From NCBI GenBank assembly GCA_910586955.1, contig CAJUMM010000027.1, positions 1-33,916 of the forward strand: DNA of 33,916 nucleotides. The letters are read 5' to 3'. The position numbers and the translations under genes are program-made. The notes under the pieces were generated by a model, which saw only the letters and a program-made list of their open reading frames with translations, had not been told where the DNA came from and ran no database searches. The DNA comes from an uncultured Lachnospiraceae bacterium. Lineage in GTDB: Bacteria > Bacillota > Clostridia > Lachnospirales > Lachnospiraceae. Positions 6,351 through 13,720 of this stretch are shown here, piece by piece. The number at the start of each line of letters is the position of its first letter. Positions within the stretch are counted from its first letter, which is position 1.

Positions 6351-6770
6351 CTATTCCTCTGCCCCTGCCCCTTTTTTGATTTTCAGCAGCAGGAGAACCA
6401 AACAGACGCCCATCAAAATATGGCCGATTCCAGAAACACCCGAAATCGAGGCGTCCAGGCCTTTACTCAGCTCTGTCCCCCACACCTGGGTTAAGCCTCT
6501 CATGAGAAAACCGGCGCCGGTAATATTCAGCCCAAGCTGGTAAATGATTAAACTCCTGCCAACGCCTTTATCGGAAAAGCAAAAGGATTTTTCCAGCAGC
6601 ATCAGTACCAGAAAAAAGAACATTCCCATCATAAAATAATGCGTGTGCATGACAGACAGATTCGTCCGGCCTGTAAAATCACTGAACTTTGTAAACTCCC
6701 GATAGAATACGCCAAATACCATGGCAGTGATCCCATAAACCAAAGCCAAATTCGCATAACGTTTCACCAT
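6351..6770 (-). CDS. DUF2871 family membrane protein
   Basis: ATG at 6770 gives a 139-residue protein; longer readings start in unrelated sequence. It has four hydrophobic segments and the DUF2871 pattern VFYREFTKFSDFTGRTNLSVMHTHYFMMGMF near residues 20-50, with conserved His residues in MHTHYF. The arrangement recalls small haem- or quinone-associated membrane proteins, but the function is unknown. GGAGG lies 12 nt upstream of the start, a somewhat long spacing. The gene is 117 bp behind the carrier gene of the Hdr/Flx/Frd operon in the same orientation and could be its last member, although a hairpin lies between them. Confidence 0.75.
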   Translation of the reverse strand: MVKRYANLALVYGITAMVFGVFYREFTKFSDFTGRTNLSVMHTHYFMMGMFFFLVLMLLEKSFCFSDKGVGRSLIIYQLGLNITGAGFLMRGLTQVWGTELSKGLDASISGVSGIGHILMGVCLVLLLLKIKKGAGAEE

Positions 6771-6817
6771 AATGACGCCCGGCCTCCTTTTATTCCTTTT
6801 TGTCCGGCAATTCATGG

Positions 6818-6843
6818 GGGAGCTGTCTGTAAAGGCAGCTCCC
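6818..6843. other. Hairpin between the carrier gene and the DUF2871 gene
   Basis: An 8-bp perfect inverted repeat (GGGAGCTG at 6818-6825, complement at 6836-6843) with a 10-nt loop is present. Neither strand has a following T run, so it is not a convincing terminator. It may be an mRNA processing or stabilising hairpin. Confidence 0.4.
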
Positions 6844-6887
6844 GGCTGCCGCTTTATTCCGCCATGCACAGCTCGATTCCGCTTTCG

Positions 6888-8051
6888 CTACAAGAAGATT
6901 CCAATAAACTGGCTGGCCAATACTACCATCACCAGGGCAATCGGGTACGTAGCCGCATAGGCGGAGGCCACGTCGTCGGTTTCTGTCACACGGATCAGGG
7001 TTCCCAGAGCCGGCGTACTGGTCATGCCGCCGCAGATGGATCCCAGGGTGTTGAAGATACTTAAGCGCAGCACCTTAGCCGCAAACACATAACCCAGCAG
7101 CATAGGAATCAAGGTCATCAGCGCCCCGTAGAGGAACAAAAGTGCTCCCTGCTCCTTTAAAATTTCTACAAAGCCGGATCCGGCCTGGGATCCCGCTCCC
7201 AGAAGGAAGAGGGCCAGTCCAAACTCCCGCAGGCACTCCAAGACATGCTTTTCCACCTTCACGCTCAATTTCCCGATACGGCCGAAATGCCCCAGAATCA
7301 GTCCCGCAATCAAAGGCCCGCCGGAGGTTCCCAGGGCAAACACCGCTCCCCCGGGAAGAGGGATCTCAATCTTCGCCAGGATAATACCAAAGGCAATAGC
7401 CAGGGAGAAGGGGAAAAATCCCATACTGTCCGCATAGAACAGCTCCTCCTTCCTGGTCTTGTGGTACTCCTCCTCCCCCACATTGGCAGCCGCCTCATAT
7501 TTCGCCCGCTCCGCCGCCATATCCACCTTCAAAAGCTTGGGAACCAGCTGTACGAAAAGCACCACCCCAATCACGCCGAAAGGATAGGCGATGCCGTAGC
7601 CCACGGAGGCCGCCTCAGACCCGGTAGCCTCCAAAGCCGCCGCAAGTCCCGGCGTACTGGTGAGAGCCCCCGTCATCATCCCCAGGCTGATATCCACAGG
7701 CACCCCAAAAGCCTTGATCACCAAAACACAGGTCAGGGCCCCGGATGCAATCACAATAATTCCCAGCAAAATATACGACGTGGCATTCAATTTAAAATTC
7801 CGGAAAAACTTCGGCCCCGCAATAAAGCCCACGGAAGTCACAAAGCAAATCAGCCCCAGGTTCTGCACCAGAGAAGGAATCTCCACGCCAAAATGGCCGA
7901 AGACCAGGGCCACCAGCAAAATACCGGCGGTCCCCAGCTCCAGTCCGCAAATCTTAATACTTCCTACCAGATATCCGATAACGGCAATGAGAAACACCAT
8001 CATCAAAGTATTGGAAAAAATATTTTCCTGAAACCAAGCAACGATTCCCAT
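6888..8051 (-). CDS. AspT/YidE/YbjL-type carrier, probably for C4-dicarboxylates or aspartate
   Basis: The 387-residue protein begins at ATG 8051 behind AGAAGGAGA. It consists of two homologous hydrophobic halves, each with the hallmark of the AspT/YidE/YbjL duplication: TSVGFIAGP and TGALTSTPGLAAALE in the first, CGGMTSTPALGTLI in the second. The two TrkA-C domains found between the halves in AspT are missing; a short charged loop (KYEAAANVGEEEYHKTRKEE, about residue 185) replaces them. Relatives exchange aspartate for alanine or carry dicarboxylates. As last strongly linked gene of the mdh-hdr-flx-frd operon, a likely job is succinate export or fumarate/malate/aspartate uptake. Substrate assignment is inference. 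Confidence 0.8.
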   Translation of the reverse strand: MGIVAWFQENIFSNTLMMVFLIAVIGYLVGSIKICGLELGTAGILLVALVFGHFGVEIPSLVQNLGLICFVTSVGFIAGPKFFRNFKLNATSYILLGIIVIASGALTCVLVIKAFGVPVDISLGMMTGALTSTPGLAAALEATGSEAASVGYGIAYPFGVIGVVLFVQLVPKLLKVDMAAERAKYEAAANVGEEEYHKTRKEELFYADSMGFFPFSLAIAFGIILAKIEIPLPGGAVFALGTSGGPLIAGLILGHFGRIGKLSVKVEKHVLECLREFGLALFLLGAGSQAGSGFVEILKEQGALLFLYGALMTLIPMLLGYVFAAKVLRLSIFNTLGSICGGMTSTPALGTLIRVTETDDVASAYAATYPIALVMVVLASQFIGIFL

Positions 8052-8069
8052 AAACCATTCTCCTTCTGT

Positions 8070-9674
8070 TTATTTCGGCATCCCAAAGGTATAGTTAGGC
8101 AACAGCATAGGAGAAACCTCCCCCGTGTGAAGATCCGCCTCCTTAAGAGCCTTCGCATAATCCTGAACATGGTTCAGGTTCATGGAGCCCAGCTCCACCT
8201 CCTTGCACCTGGCAGCCGCAGCCTTTCCCGCATTGCGGCCAAACACAATAATATCCAGCAGAGAATTGCCCATCAGACGGTTTCTTCCATGGATGCCTCC
8301 CACAGCCTCCCCGGCCACCAGAAGGTTGGGAATCACCTTGGTAAAGCCCTCGCCGCCGATCTCCAGGCCCCCGTTCTGATAATGGAGGGTCGGATAAATC
8401 AAAATCGGCTGCTTTCTCATATCAATATCATAGTTCAGGTACATCCGCAGCATAGCCGGGATCCGCTTTTCAATGGTCCCCTCCCCATGAATCATCTCAA
8501 TCATCGGCGTATCCAGCCAGATACCGTAGCCCGTAGGCGTGGGAACACCCTTGCCACGCTCCGTACACTCCCGGATAATGGAGGCGGCAGACACATCCCT
8601 GGTCTCCAAGGGGTGCATAAAAGCCTCCCCCTCCGCATTGATCAGCATGGCACCCAGGGAACGAACCTTCTCCGTCACCAAAGCCCCGAAAATCTGCGCC
8701 GGGTAAGCCACCCCCGTAGGATGGTACTGGATGGTATCCTGGTACAGCAGAGGCGCCCCGGCACGGTAGCCCATCACCAGTCCGTCCGCCGTAGCCCCAT
8801 AGTGGTTGGAAGTAGGGAAGTTCTGATAGTGCAGACGCCCCGCGCCCCCGGTGGCGATAACCACCGTCTTGGCCCTGGCCACCTTGTACACGCCCGTCTC
8901 CATATTCTGCAGGACAGCTCCGGCCACCTGCCCCTTGTCATCCTTAATCAGCTCCACAGCCGCCGTAAAATCCGCAATGGGAATCTGCCGGTTCCACACC
9001 TCATCCCGGAGAACCCGCATAATCTCCGCACCGGAGTAATCCTTGCAGGCGTGCATCCGCTTTCTGGAGGTTCCCCCCCCGTGGGTAGTCACCATCCGCC
9101 CATCCTGATCCTTGTCAAACATCACGCCCAGCTCATTCAGCCACCGGATGGCATCCGGGGCCTCCATCACCAGACGGCGCAGCAGCTCCGGCCGGGCCGC
9201 AAAATGCCCGCCTCCAAAAGCGTCCAGATAATGCTGCTGGGGAGAATCATTCTCCTTGTCCGCAGCCTGGATTCCACCCTCCGCCATCATCGTATTGGCG
9301 TCGCCAATGCGGAGCTTCGTCACCATCATCACATTAGCTCCCGCCTCGTGAGCCTCGATAGCCGCAGAGGATCCCGCTCCGCCGCCGCCGATCACCAGCA
9401 CATCCACATCATAATCCACATGATTCAAGTCAATGGGCACATCCTTGATCCGGCTGTTAGAGTGCAAAAGCGTCCCCAGCTCATAGGGAACCTTCTCCCC
9501 CTTATTAGGGCCGACCTTCAGCTCCTGAAAGCCCTCCTGCCGATAGTCGGGATGAAATTTGCGGAGCAGCTCATCTTTTTCCTCAGCCGTCATCCTCCTG
9601 GGCTCCATGCCGATCCGCTCAGCTCTGGTAGCCTCTACCTTCTTAATGGATTCCAACATTTCCGCTGTAAACAT
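8070..9674 (-). CDS. frdA: Soluble fumarate reductase, flavoprotein subunit
   Basis: ATG at 9674 behind GGAGGGGAG gives 534 residues. The FAD-binding motif VLVIGGGGAGSSAAIEAHEAG begins near residue 92, after an unusual N-terminal extension of about 88 residues. Residues matching the catalytic set of fumarate reductases are visible by motif: H318 in QYHPTG, R338 in TEKVRSLG, H431 in HYQNGG and R466 in GRNRLMGNSL. The His that carries covalent FAD in membrane-bound FrdA/SdhA is replaced by N127 (ANTMMAEGG), so non-covalent FAD is predicted, as in L-aspartate oxidase. The C-terminal domain is short. It reduces fumarate to succinate with electrons from the iron-sulfur subunit encoded upstream. 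No membrane-anchor genes are present, so the enzyme should be cytosolic and linked to the Hdr/Flx proteins. Confidence 0.85.
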   Translation of the reverse strand: MFTAEMLESIKKVEATRAERIGMEPRRMTAEEKDELLRKFHPDYRQEGFQELKVGPNKGEKVPYELGTLLHSNSRIKDVPIDLNHVDYDVDVLVIGGGGAGSSAAIEAHEAGANVMMVTKLRIGDANTMMAEGGIQAADKENDSPQQHYLDAFGGGHFAARPELLRRLVMEAPDAIRWLNELGVMFDKDQDGRMVTTHGGGTSRKRMHACKDYSGAEIMRVLRDEVWNRQIPIADFTAAVELIKDDKGQVAGAVLQNMETGVYKVARAKTVVIATGGAGRLHYQNFPTSNHYGATADGLVMGYRAGAPLLYQDTIQYHPTGVAYPAQIFGALVTEKVRSLGAMLINAEGEAFMHPLETRDVSAASIIRECTERGKGVPTPTGYGIWLDTPMIEMIHGEGTIEKRIPAMLRMYLNYDIDMRKQPILIYPTLHYQNGGLEIGGEGFTKVIPNLLVAGEAVGGIHGRNRLMGNSLLDIIVFGRNAGKAAAARCKEVELGSMNLNHVQDYAKALKEADLHTGEVSPMLLPNYTFGMPK

Positions 9675-9687
9675 ATGCGCTCCCCTC

Positions 9688-10362
9688 CTATTTCTCAATA
9701 TCCCGGTTATTGTACAGTTCCTTCATCTCTTCCACAGGCTTCTGCATCACCTGCTCGATGAGGCTGTCAAACTCACCGCTGTTAATCGCCTCCACCCGCT
9801 GAGCCAGATGCTCCGACTTAGGAGCAATGTACTTTCCCGTCAGACGCCTTGCCAGCACACCCACCATAGGATGAGAGATACCCGCCGGGCAGCGGGAGGC
9901 ACAGATGCCGCAGCCAATACAGTCAAAAGACTCCTCCGCACACTTCTCAAAATCCCCTCTCTGGGCATAAGCAATATACTGCATCACATTCAGGCTCTGG
10001 GGACATCCCTTGGTGCACGCATTGCAGCCGATACAGCTGTAGATCTCCGGATAGAGCTCCATCATAATCTTCTGCTTGGCCTCCACCTCGCTGATCTTAT
10101 AATTCCGCTTGTCGGTAGGGAAGAAAGGCAGGGTCGCCACATACATCCCCTCCTGCACCTGAGTCTGGCAGGCCAGGCAGGTCTTCAGCTCATTATTTCC
10201 CTTAATTCTGTAAATGGTGGCACAGGCCCCGCAGAAACCATGGCGGCAGCCGCAGCCCCGGACCAGCTTGTAGCCCGCATACTCCATGGCCGTCATGATC
10301 GTCAGTTCAGCCGGCACGGAATACTGTTTTCCAAAAAAATATACATTTACCATTTCCTGCAT
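9688..10362 (-). CDS. frdB: Soluble fumarate reductase, iron-sulfur subunit
   Basis: The 224-residue protein has an N-terminal plant-type [2Fe-2S] ferredoxin domain with Cys 39, 44, 47 and 62 (GCGCRHGFCGAC...CLAC). Two [4Fe-4S] motifs follow, C110-x2-C-x2-C-x3-CP and C148-x2-C-x2-C-x3-CP. The layout resembles SdhB/FrdB, but both C-terminal clusters have four Cys in ferredoxin pattern instead of a [3Fe-4S] site. The C-terminal CCG domain of archaeal thiol:fumarate reductase TfrB is missing; a separate CCG protein (HdrB) is encoded in the same operon. It should pass electrons from the Hdr/Flx module to FrdA. The start is uncertain by three codons (ATG 10362 or ATG 10353). The stop lies 13 bp before the frdA start. 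Confidence 0.85.
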   Translation of the reverse strand: MQEMVNVYFFGKQYSVPAELTIMTAMEYAGYKLVRGCGCRHGFCGACATIYRIKGNNELKTCLACQTQVQEGMYVATLPFFPTDKRNYKISEVEAKQKIMMELYPEIYSCIGCNACTKGCPQSLNVMQYIAYAQRGDFEKCAEESFDCIGCGICASRCPAGISHPMVGVLARRLTGKYIAPKSEHLAQRVEAINSGEFDSLIEQVMQKPVEEMKELYNNRDIEK

Positions 10363-10383
10363 TTTATTTATACCAGTCCTTTC

Positions 10384-11286
10384 TTAGTACTCAGGGGGTA
10401 ACTCGTCAATCTCATCAAACCGGAACACCGGCCCGTCCTTGCAGACATACTTGGACCCAATGTTGCACCGGCCGCATTTCCCGATGCCGCACTTCATCCG
10501 CAGCTCCAGGGTAGTGTAAATCTGCTCCTTGGTAAAGCCCATCTCCGTCAGGCCAGCCAGCACAAACTTAATCATAATAGGCGGCCCGCAGACGAGAACC
10601 GTCTTATTGGTGGTAAAGCCAATCTCCTTCAAATAAGAAGGCACAAAGCCCACATGGCCGTCCCAGCCCTCCTGCTCCCGGTCGATGGTGAGATACACAT
10701 CCACGCCCTCCGTCTGGCACCACACCTGCTGGATCTCTTTAAGCTGCACCAGATCATCCGCAGAGCGGGAACCATAGAGAATCTCCACCGTGCCATAGTT
10801 CTCCCGGTTGTCCAGCACATAATTGATCACCGAGCGCAGAGGCGCAAGGCCGATGCCGCCGGCAATAAACAAAAGATTCTGCCCCTTAAGAGCCGTCTCC
10901 ACCGGGAAAGCGTTGCCGTAAGGCCCCCGCACCGTAATCTCATCCCCCGGGTTCATCCCGTGGAGCACATCCGTCAAACTCCCGCAGCGCTTGATGGAAA
11001 ACTCCTGAAACTCTCGATTCGTGGGAGAAGAAGTAATGGAAAACATGGCCTCCCCCACGCCCGGCACAGACACCATGGCACACTGGCCCGGCATATGCTC
11101 AAAAAGCTTTTTGCCGTCCCGGCCCACCACCCGGAAAGTCTTCACATCCGGGGTCTCCGTGCGGATATCCGTAATCACGCCAATCATAGGAATCAGCATT
11201 TCCTTGATCTGTCCATCCTTTCCGGACATAAAGGTATCCCCTTGCGGGATTTCTTTCTGGCTCCCGCCGCATGTACAAGCACCCAT
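10384..11286 (-). CDS. flxA: FlxA-like NAD(P)H:acceptor oxidoreductase subunit (FAD, NAD, [2Fe-2S])
   Basis: The 300-residue protein starts at ATG 11286, overlapping the previous stop as TAATG. After a short N-terminal segment with CTC comes a ferredoxin-NADP reductase-type FAD domain (FSITSSP), then an NAD(P)-binding domain (FIAGGIGLAPLRSVI, VLVCGPPIMIKFV). A C-terminal PyrK-like [2Fe-2S] site follows (C-GIGK-C-GR-C-NIGSKYV-C). This matches gamma subunits of sulfhydrogenase/AsrB and FlxA of the bacterial Flx-Hdr system, which bring NADH electrons to HdrABC. In this operon it is the predicted NADH entry point. Use of NADH rather than NADPH is inferred from the operon's Rex control, not from a diagnostic residue. 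Confidence 0.82.
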   Translation of the reverse strand: MGACTCGGSQKEIPQGDTFMSGKDGQIKEMLIPMIGVITDIRTETPDVKTFRVVGRDGKKLFEHMPGQCAMVSVPGVGEAMFSITSSPTNREFQEFSIKRCGSLTDVLHGMNPGDEITVRGPYGNAFPVETALKGQNLLFIAGGIGLAPLRSVINYVLDNRENYGTVEILYGSRSADDLVQLKEIQQVWCQTEGVDVYLTIDREQEGWDGHVGFVPSYLKEIGFTTNKTVLVCGPPIMIKFVLAGLTEMGFTKEQIYTTLELRMKCGIGKCGRCNIGSKYVCKDGPVFRFDEIDELPPEY

Positions 11287-12308
11287 TACGCCTCACCTCC
11301 CAGCTTTTTAATCACCTTCACAATATTCAGCGAGGCCGGACACTTGCTCACACAGCGGCCACAGCCCACGCAGGAATACATGCCCTCATTGTTGGCCGGA
11401 TAATACACCAGCTTGTGCATAAACCGCTGGCGGAAACGCTGCATCTGGCTGGTGCGCATATTTCCATGGGCCATCATAGTAAAATCAGAATACATACAGG
11501 AATCCCAGCAGCGGTAGCGCTGCACGCCCTCCCCCGTATTAAAATCCTTGATATCATAGCACTGGCAGGTAGGACACACAAAAGTACAGGTCCCGCAGGC
11601 CAGACAGGGCTGATACATCTCCTCCCAGCGGGGATCGTCAAAGAGATCCATGGTATTCTCCGGCTGGAAACGGGAGAGATTAAGATGAGAGTAAGGCAGC
11701 TTTTCAATAATCGCCCGAATCTGCGCCTTCTCCTCCTCCACAGCCCTATCCTCCCCATCCGAGAGAAGATCCTTCACCATACCCGTCAGAGCCTCCCCCT
11801 TTTCCGTCAAAGGCCTCCAGAACAGCGTCTCCCCGATCATCCAGGCAGCCACATCCGCCCCGGGATTCGCCGCGTCAATGCCGAAAACCTTGCAGAAACA
11901 AGTCTCCTCCGGCTCATGGCAGGCCAGGGCCACCACCGTTCCATGCTCCCGGCGGGCCGCATAAAAGCTGTCCACAGGATCCTTTAAAAACACATTATCC
12001 AGAACCTTAAGCCCCTGCACGTCACAGGCTCTCATACCAAAGACCACGAAAGGCTCCTCCGTCAATCTGGCCGGATCGATGGAAAGCTTTCCCTCCTCCT
12101 TCTTGCAGCTGTATAAGGTCTCACTCTGAGGGAAGAAACAATCCTTGCCCGATTTCACAGTCTTCAGCGTATCCAGATCCACCTGCGCCTCCTCACTCCA
12201 GAGGCCAAAGTTCGCCTGGCCGCTTTTATTGATAGGAAGGAAGAGATCCTCCCGCCCCGCAATAGCCGCAAACAACTCCGGCAGGCGGTTTTTCGCTATC
12301 TGATACAT
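11286..12308 (-). CDS. flxB: FlxB-like iron-sulfur protein (sulfhydrogenase beta/AsrA type)
   Basis: The 340-residue protein begins at ATG 12308 behind GGAGG. Its N-terminal two thirds contain Cys-bearing patches (GMRACDVQGLKVLD, ACHEPEETCFCKVFG) typical of the sulfhydrogenase beta/AsrA family. Two [4Fe-4S] motifs follow: CLACGTCTFVCPTCQC near residue 235 and CVGCGRCVSKCP near residue 315. Proteins of this family pair with FlxA/HydG-type flavoproteins and relay electrons between flavin and the partner enzyme. The stop codon overlaps the FlxA start. It is part of the predicted NADH-oxidising arm of the bifurcating complex. Confidence 0.8.
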   Translation of the reverse strand: MYQIAKNRLPELFAAIAGREDLFLPINKSGQANFGLWSEEAQVDLDTLKTVKSGKDCFFPQSETLYSCKKEEGKLSIDPARLTEEPFVVFGMRACDVQGLKVLDNVFLKDPVDSFYAARREHGTVVALACHEPEETCFCKVFGIDAANPGADVAAWMIGETLFWRPLTEKGEALTGMVKDLLSDGEDRAVEEEKAQIRAIIEKLPYSHLNLSRFQPENTMDLFDDPRWEEMYQPCLACGTCTFVCPTCQCYDIKDFNTGEGVQRYRCWDSCMYSDFTMMAHGNMRTSQMQRFRQRFMHKLVYYPANNEGMYSCVGCGRCVSKCPASLNIVKVIKKLGGEA

Positions 12309-13289
12309 CTAGTGCCTCCCTCCTCTCTCAGAGACAATCCCCGGCTCCACATCCTCAAAGGTAAAGTTGGTCAGAGGCGCCCGGCTCTCCGTGTCCTCCC
12401 CCGCCTGATACTCCCCGTAGAACTCGTTGATATCCTTGATAAACTTCCGGTTCAAGAGATGCAGCGGAATTCCCTGGGGACATACCCGGCTGCACTCCCC
12501 ACAGTCCGTACAGCGGCCCGCCACATGGAAAGCCCGGATAATATGGAACATCTGCTCCTCAAAGGTATCCGCATTTGCCTTCTGGGCACTGTCAAACTGA
12601 TTGCTGTCAAACACACACTTCAGGCAGCTGCAGGCCGGACACACATTGCGGCAGGCATTACAGCGGATACACTTGGAAAGCTCTTTCTGCCAGAAAGCAA
12701 AGCGCTCCTCCGGGCTCATGGCCTCCAGCTTTTCCACCATCTCAAAGCGGTTGCCCAAAGGCCCCGCCTCCTCCCCTTCCTCTGCGCCTATCAGCTCGTC
12801 ATAGATCTGGTGGGTCTTGCCCTTGCACACGGTGCAGCGCTCCAGGAGAGCCTCTTGGAAGGGAAACTCCTTCTCCCCGTAAATCGTCTGAATCTTCAGC
12901 ACGTCCCCCTGACAGGAAACCCTCTCGATTCCCTTGATGCCTGCGCTCTTCACCTTGTCAATGTCCAGGGTCCCCTTGCAGCCCACGCCAATGATATAAG
13001 TCTTCTCCCGGTTCACCCGGTGCTCCTTGATGAGCTGGTTAAAACTGTAGGTATCGCAGGGCTTTAAAAACACCAGGGTATTTCCCTCCAGCTTCCCGGC
13101 CTGAATCATATACTTGCTTAAATTTGCGCCGCAGAAACCGTCGTACACAAAATCCTCTAATTCCTCAGGACTGTTAAAATAAGCCGGCTCCGGGTCATAG
13201 CCCAGATCGCCCCTCTTCCAGCCCAGGACCCGCACCACAGTCCCCTCCGCCAAAAGCTCCTTCGCCCTCTCAATCAGTCTCTCTTGCAT
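12309..13289 (-). CDS. flxC: FlxC-like iron-sulfur protein (FrhB-like N-terminus, two [4Fe-4S])
   Basis: The 326-residue protein starts at ATG 13289 behind GGAGGATTTGCG and overlaps the mvhD stop by 16 bp. The first 150 residues contain FCGANLSKYM, FLKPCDTYSFNQLIKEHRV and IIGVGCKGTLDIDKV, resembling the F420-hydrogenase beta (FrhB) fold. A Cys pair CTVCKG follows, then two ferredoxin motifs, CIRCNACRNVCPACSC near 210 and CTDCGECSRVCPQG near 260. In Flx-Hdr systems such subunits wire FlxA/B to the MvhD/HdrA core. The next gene begins immediately after its TAG stop. Naming follows Flx gene order and domain content and is less certain than the family membership. Confidence 0.75.
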   Translation of the reverse strand: MQERLIERAKELLAEGTVVRVLGWKRGDLGYDPEPAYFNSPEELEDFVYDGFCGANLSKYMIQAGKLEGNTLVFLKPCDTYSFNQLIKEHRVNREKTYIIGVGCKGTLDIDKVKSAGIKGIERVSCQGDVLKIQTIYGEKEFPFQEALLERCTVCKGKTHQIYDELIGAEEGEEAGPLGNRFEMVEKLEAMSPEERFAFWQKELSKCIRCNACRNVCPACSCLKCVFDSNQFDSAQKANADTFEEQMFHIIRAFHVAGRCTDCGECSRVCPQGIPLHLLNRKFIKDINEFYGEYQAGEDTESRAPLTNFTFEDVEPGIVSERGGRH

Positions 13290-13720
13290 CGCAAATCCTC
13301 CAATCTCACATTCTCACCCAGGGAATAAATCTTCTCTACAAATTCATTCATGGTGGTGGAGAACTTCACGCCCTCTGCTGCGGACACCCACTCCACACGG
13401 GTCCGTCCATGTTCCACGCCCAGATAGTCCAGCATGGAGAACAGCAGCGTCATCCTTCTTCTGGCATAATAGTTGCCCGTCGTATAGTGGCAGTCTCCCG
13501 GGTGGCAGCCGCACAGGATCACCCCGTCCGCCCCCCTCTGGAAAGCCCGCAGTATAAACATGGGATTCACCCTGCAGGAGCAAGGCACCCGGATAATCTT
13601 CACATCCGCCGGATAGGCCAGGCGGCTGCTGCCCGCTAAGTCCGCCCCTGCATAGCTGCACCAGTTACAGCAAAACGCCACGATCTTAGGCCGGAACTCT
13701 TTCTTGTTTTCTACCTGCAT
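13274..13720 (-). CDS. mvhD: MvhD-type [2Fe-2S] adaptor subunit
   Basis: The 148-residue protein has the MvhD Cys pattern: FCCNWCSYAGADLAGSSRL near residue 17, VPCSCRVNP near 46 and CGCHPGDCHYTTGNYY near 70. These ligate a [2Fe-2S] cluster that hands electrons from the input module to the FAD of HdrA. In methanogens the partner is a hydrogenase and in bacterial Flx systems it is FlxA-C; here the Flx genes follow directly. ATG at 13720 behind GGAGGTGG overlaps the HdrA stop by 10 bp. Length is close to MvhD of methanogens. Confidence 0.9.
   Translation of the reverse strand: MQVENKKEFRPKIVAFCCNWCSYAGADLAGSSRLAYPADVKIIRVPCSCRVNPMFILRAFQRGADGVILCGCHPGDCHYTTGNYYARRRMTLLFSMLDYLGVEHGRTRVEWVSAAEGVKFSTTMNEFVEKIYSLGENVRLEDLRCKRD

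Noticed and set aside
6818..6843. Intrinsic terminator after the carrier gene
   Set aside because: The stem is good but no T run follows on either strand, so it was listed only as a hairpin.
7245..9761. An 838-codon open frame on the plus strand
   Set aside because: It lies antisense to the carrier and frdA genes, its translation is rich in His, Arg and Pro without domains, and it follows from the codon bias of the real minus-strand genes.
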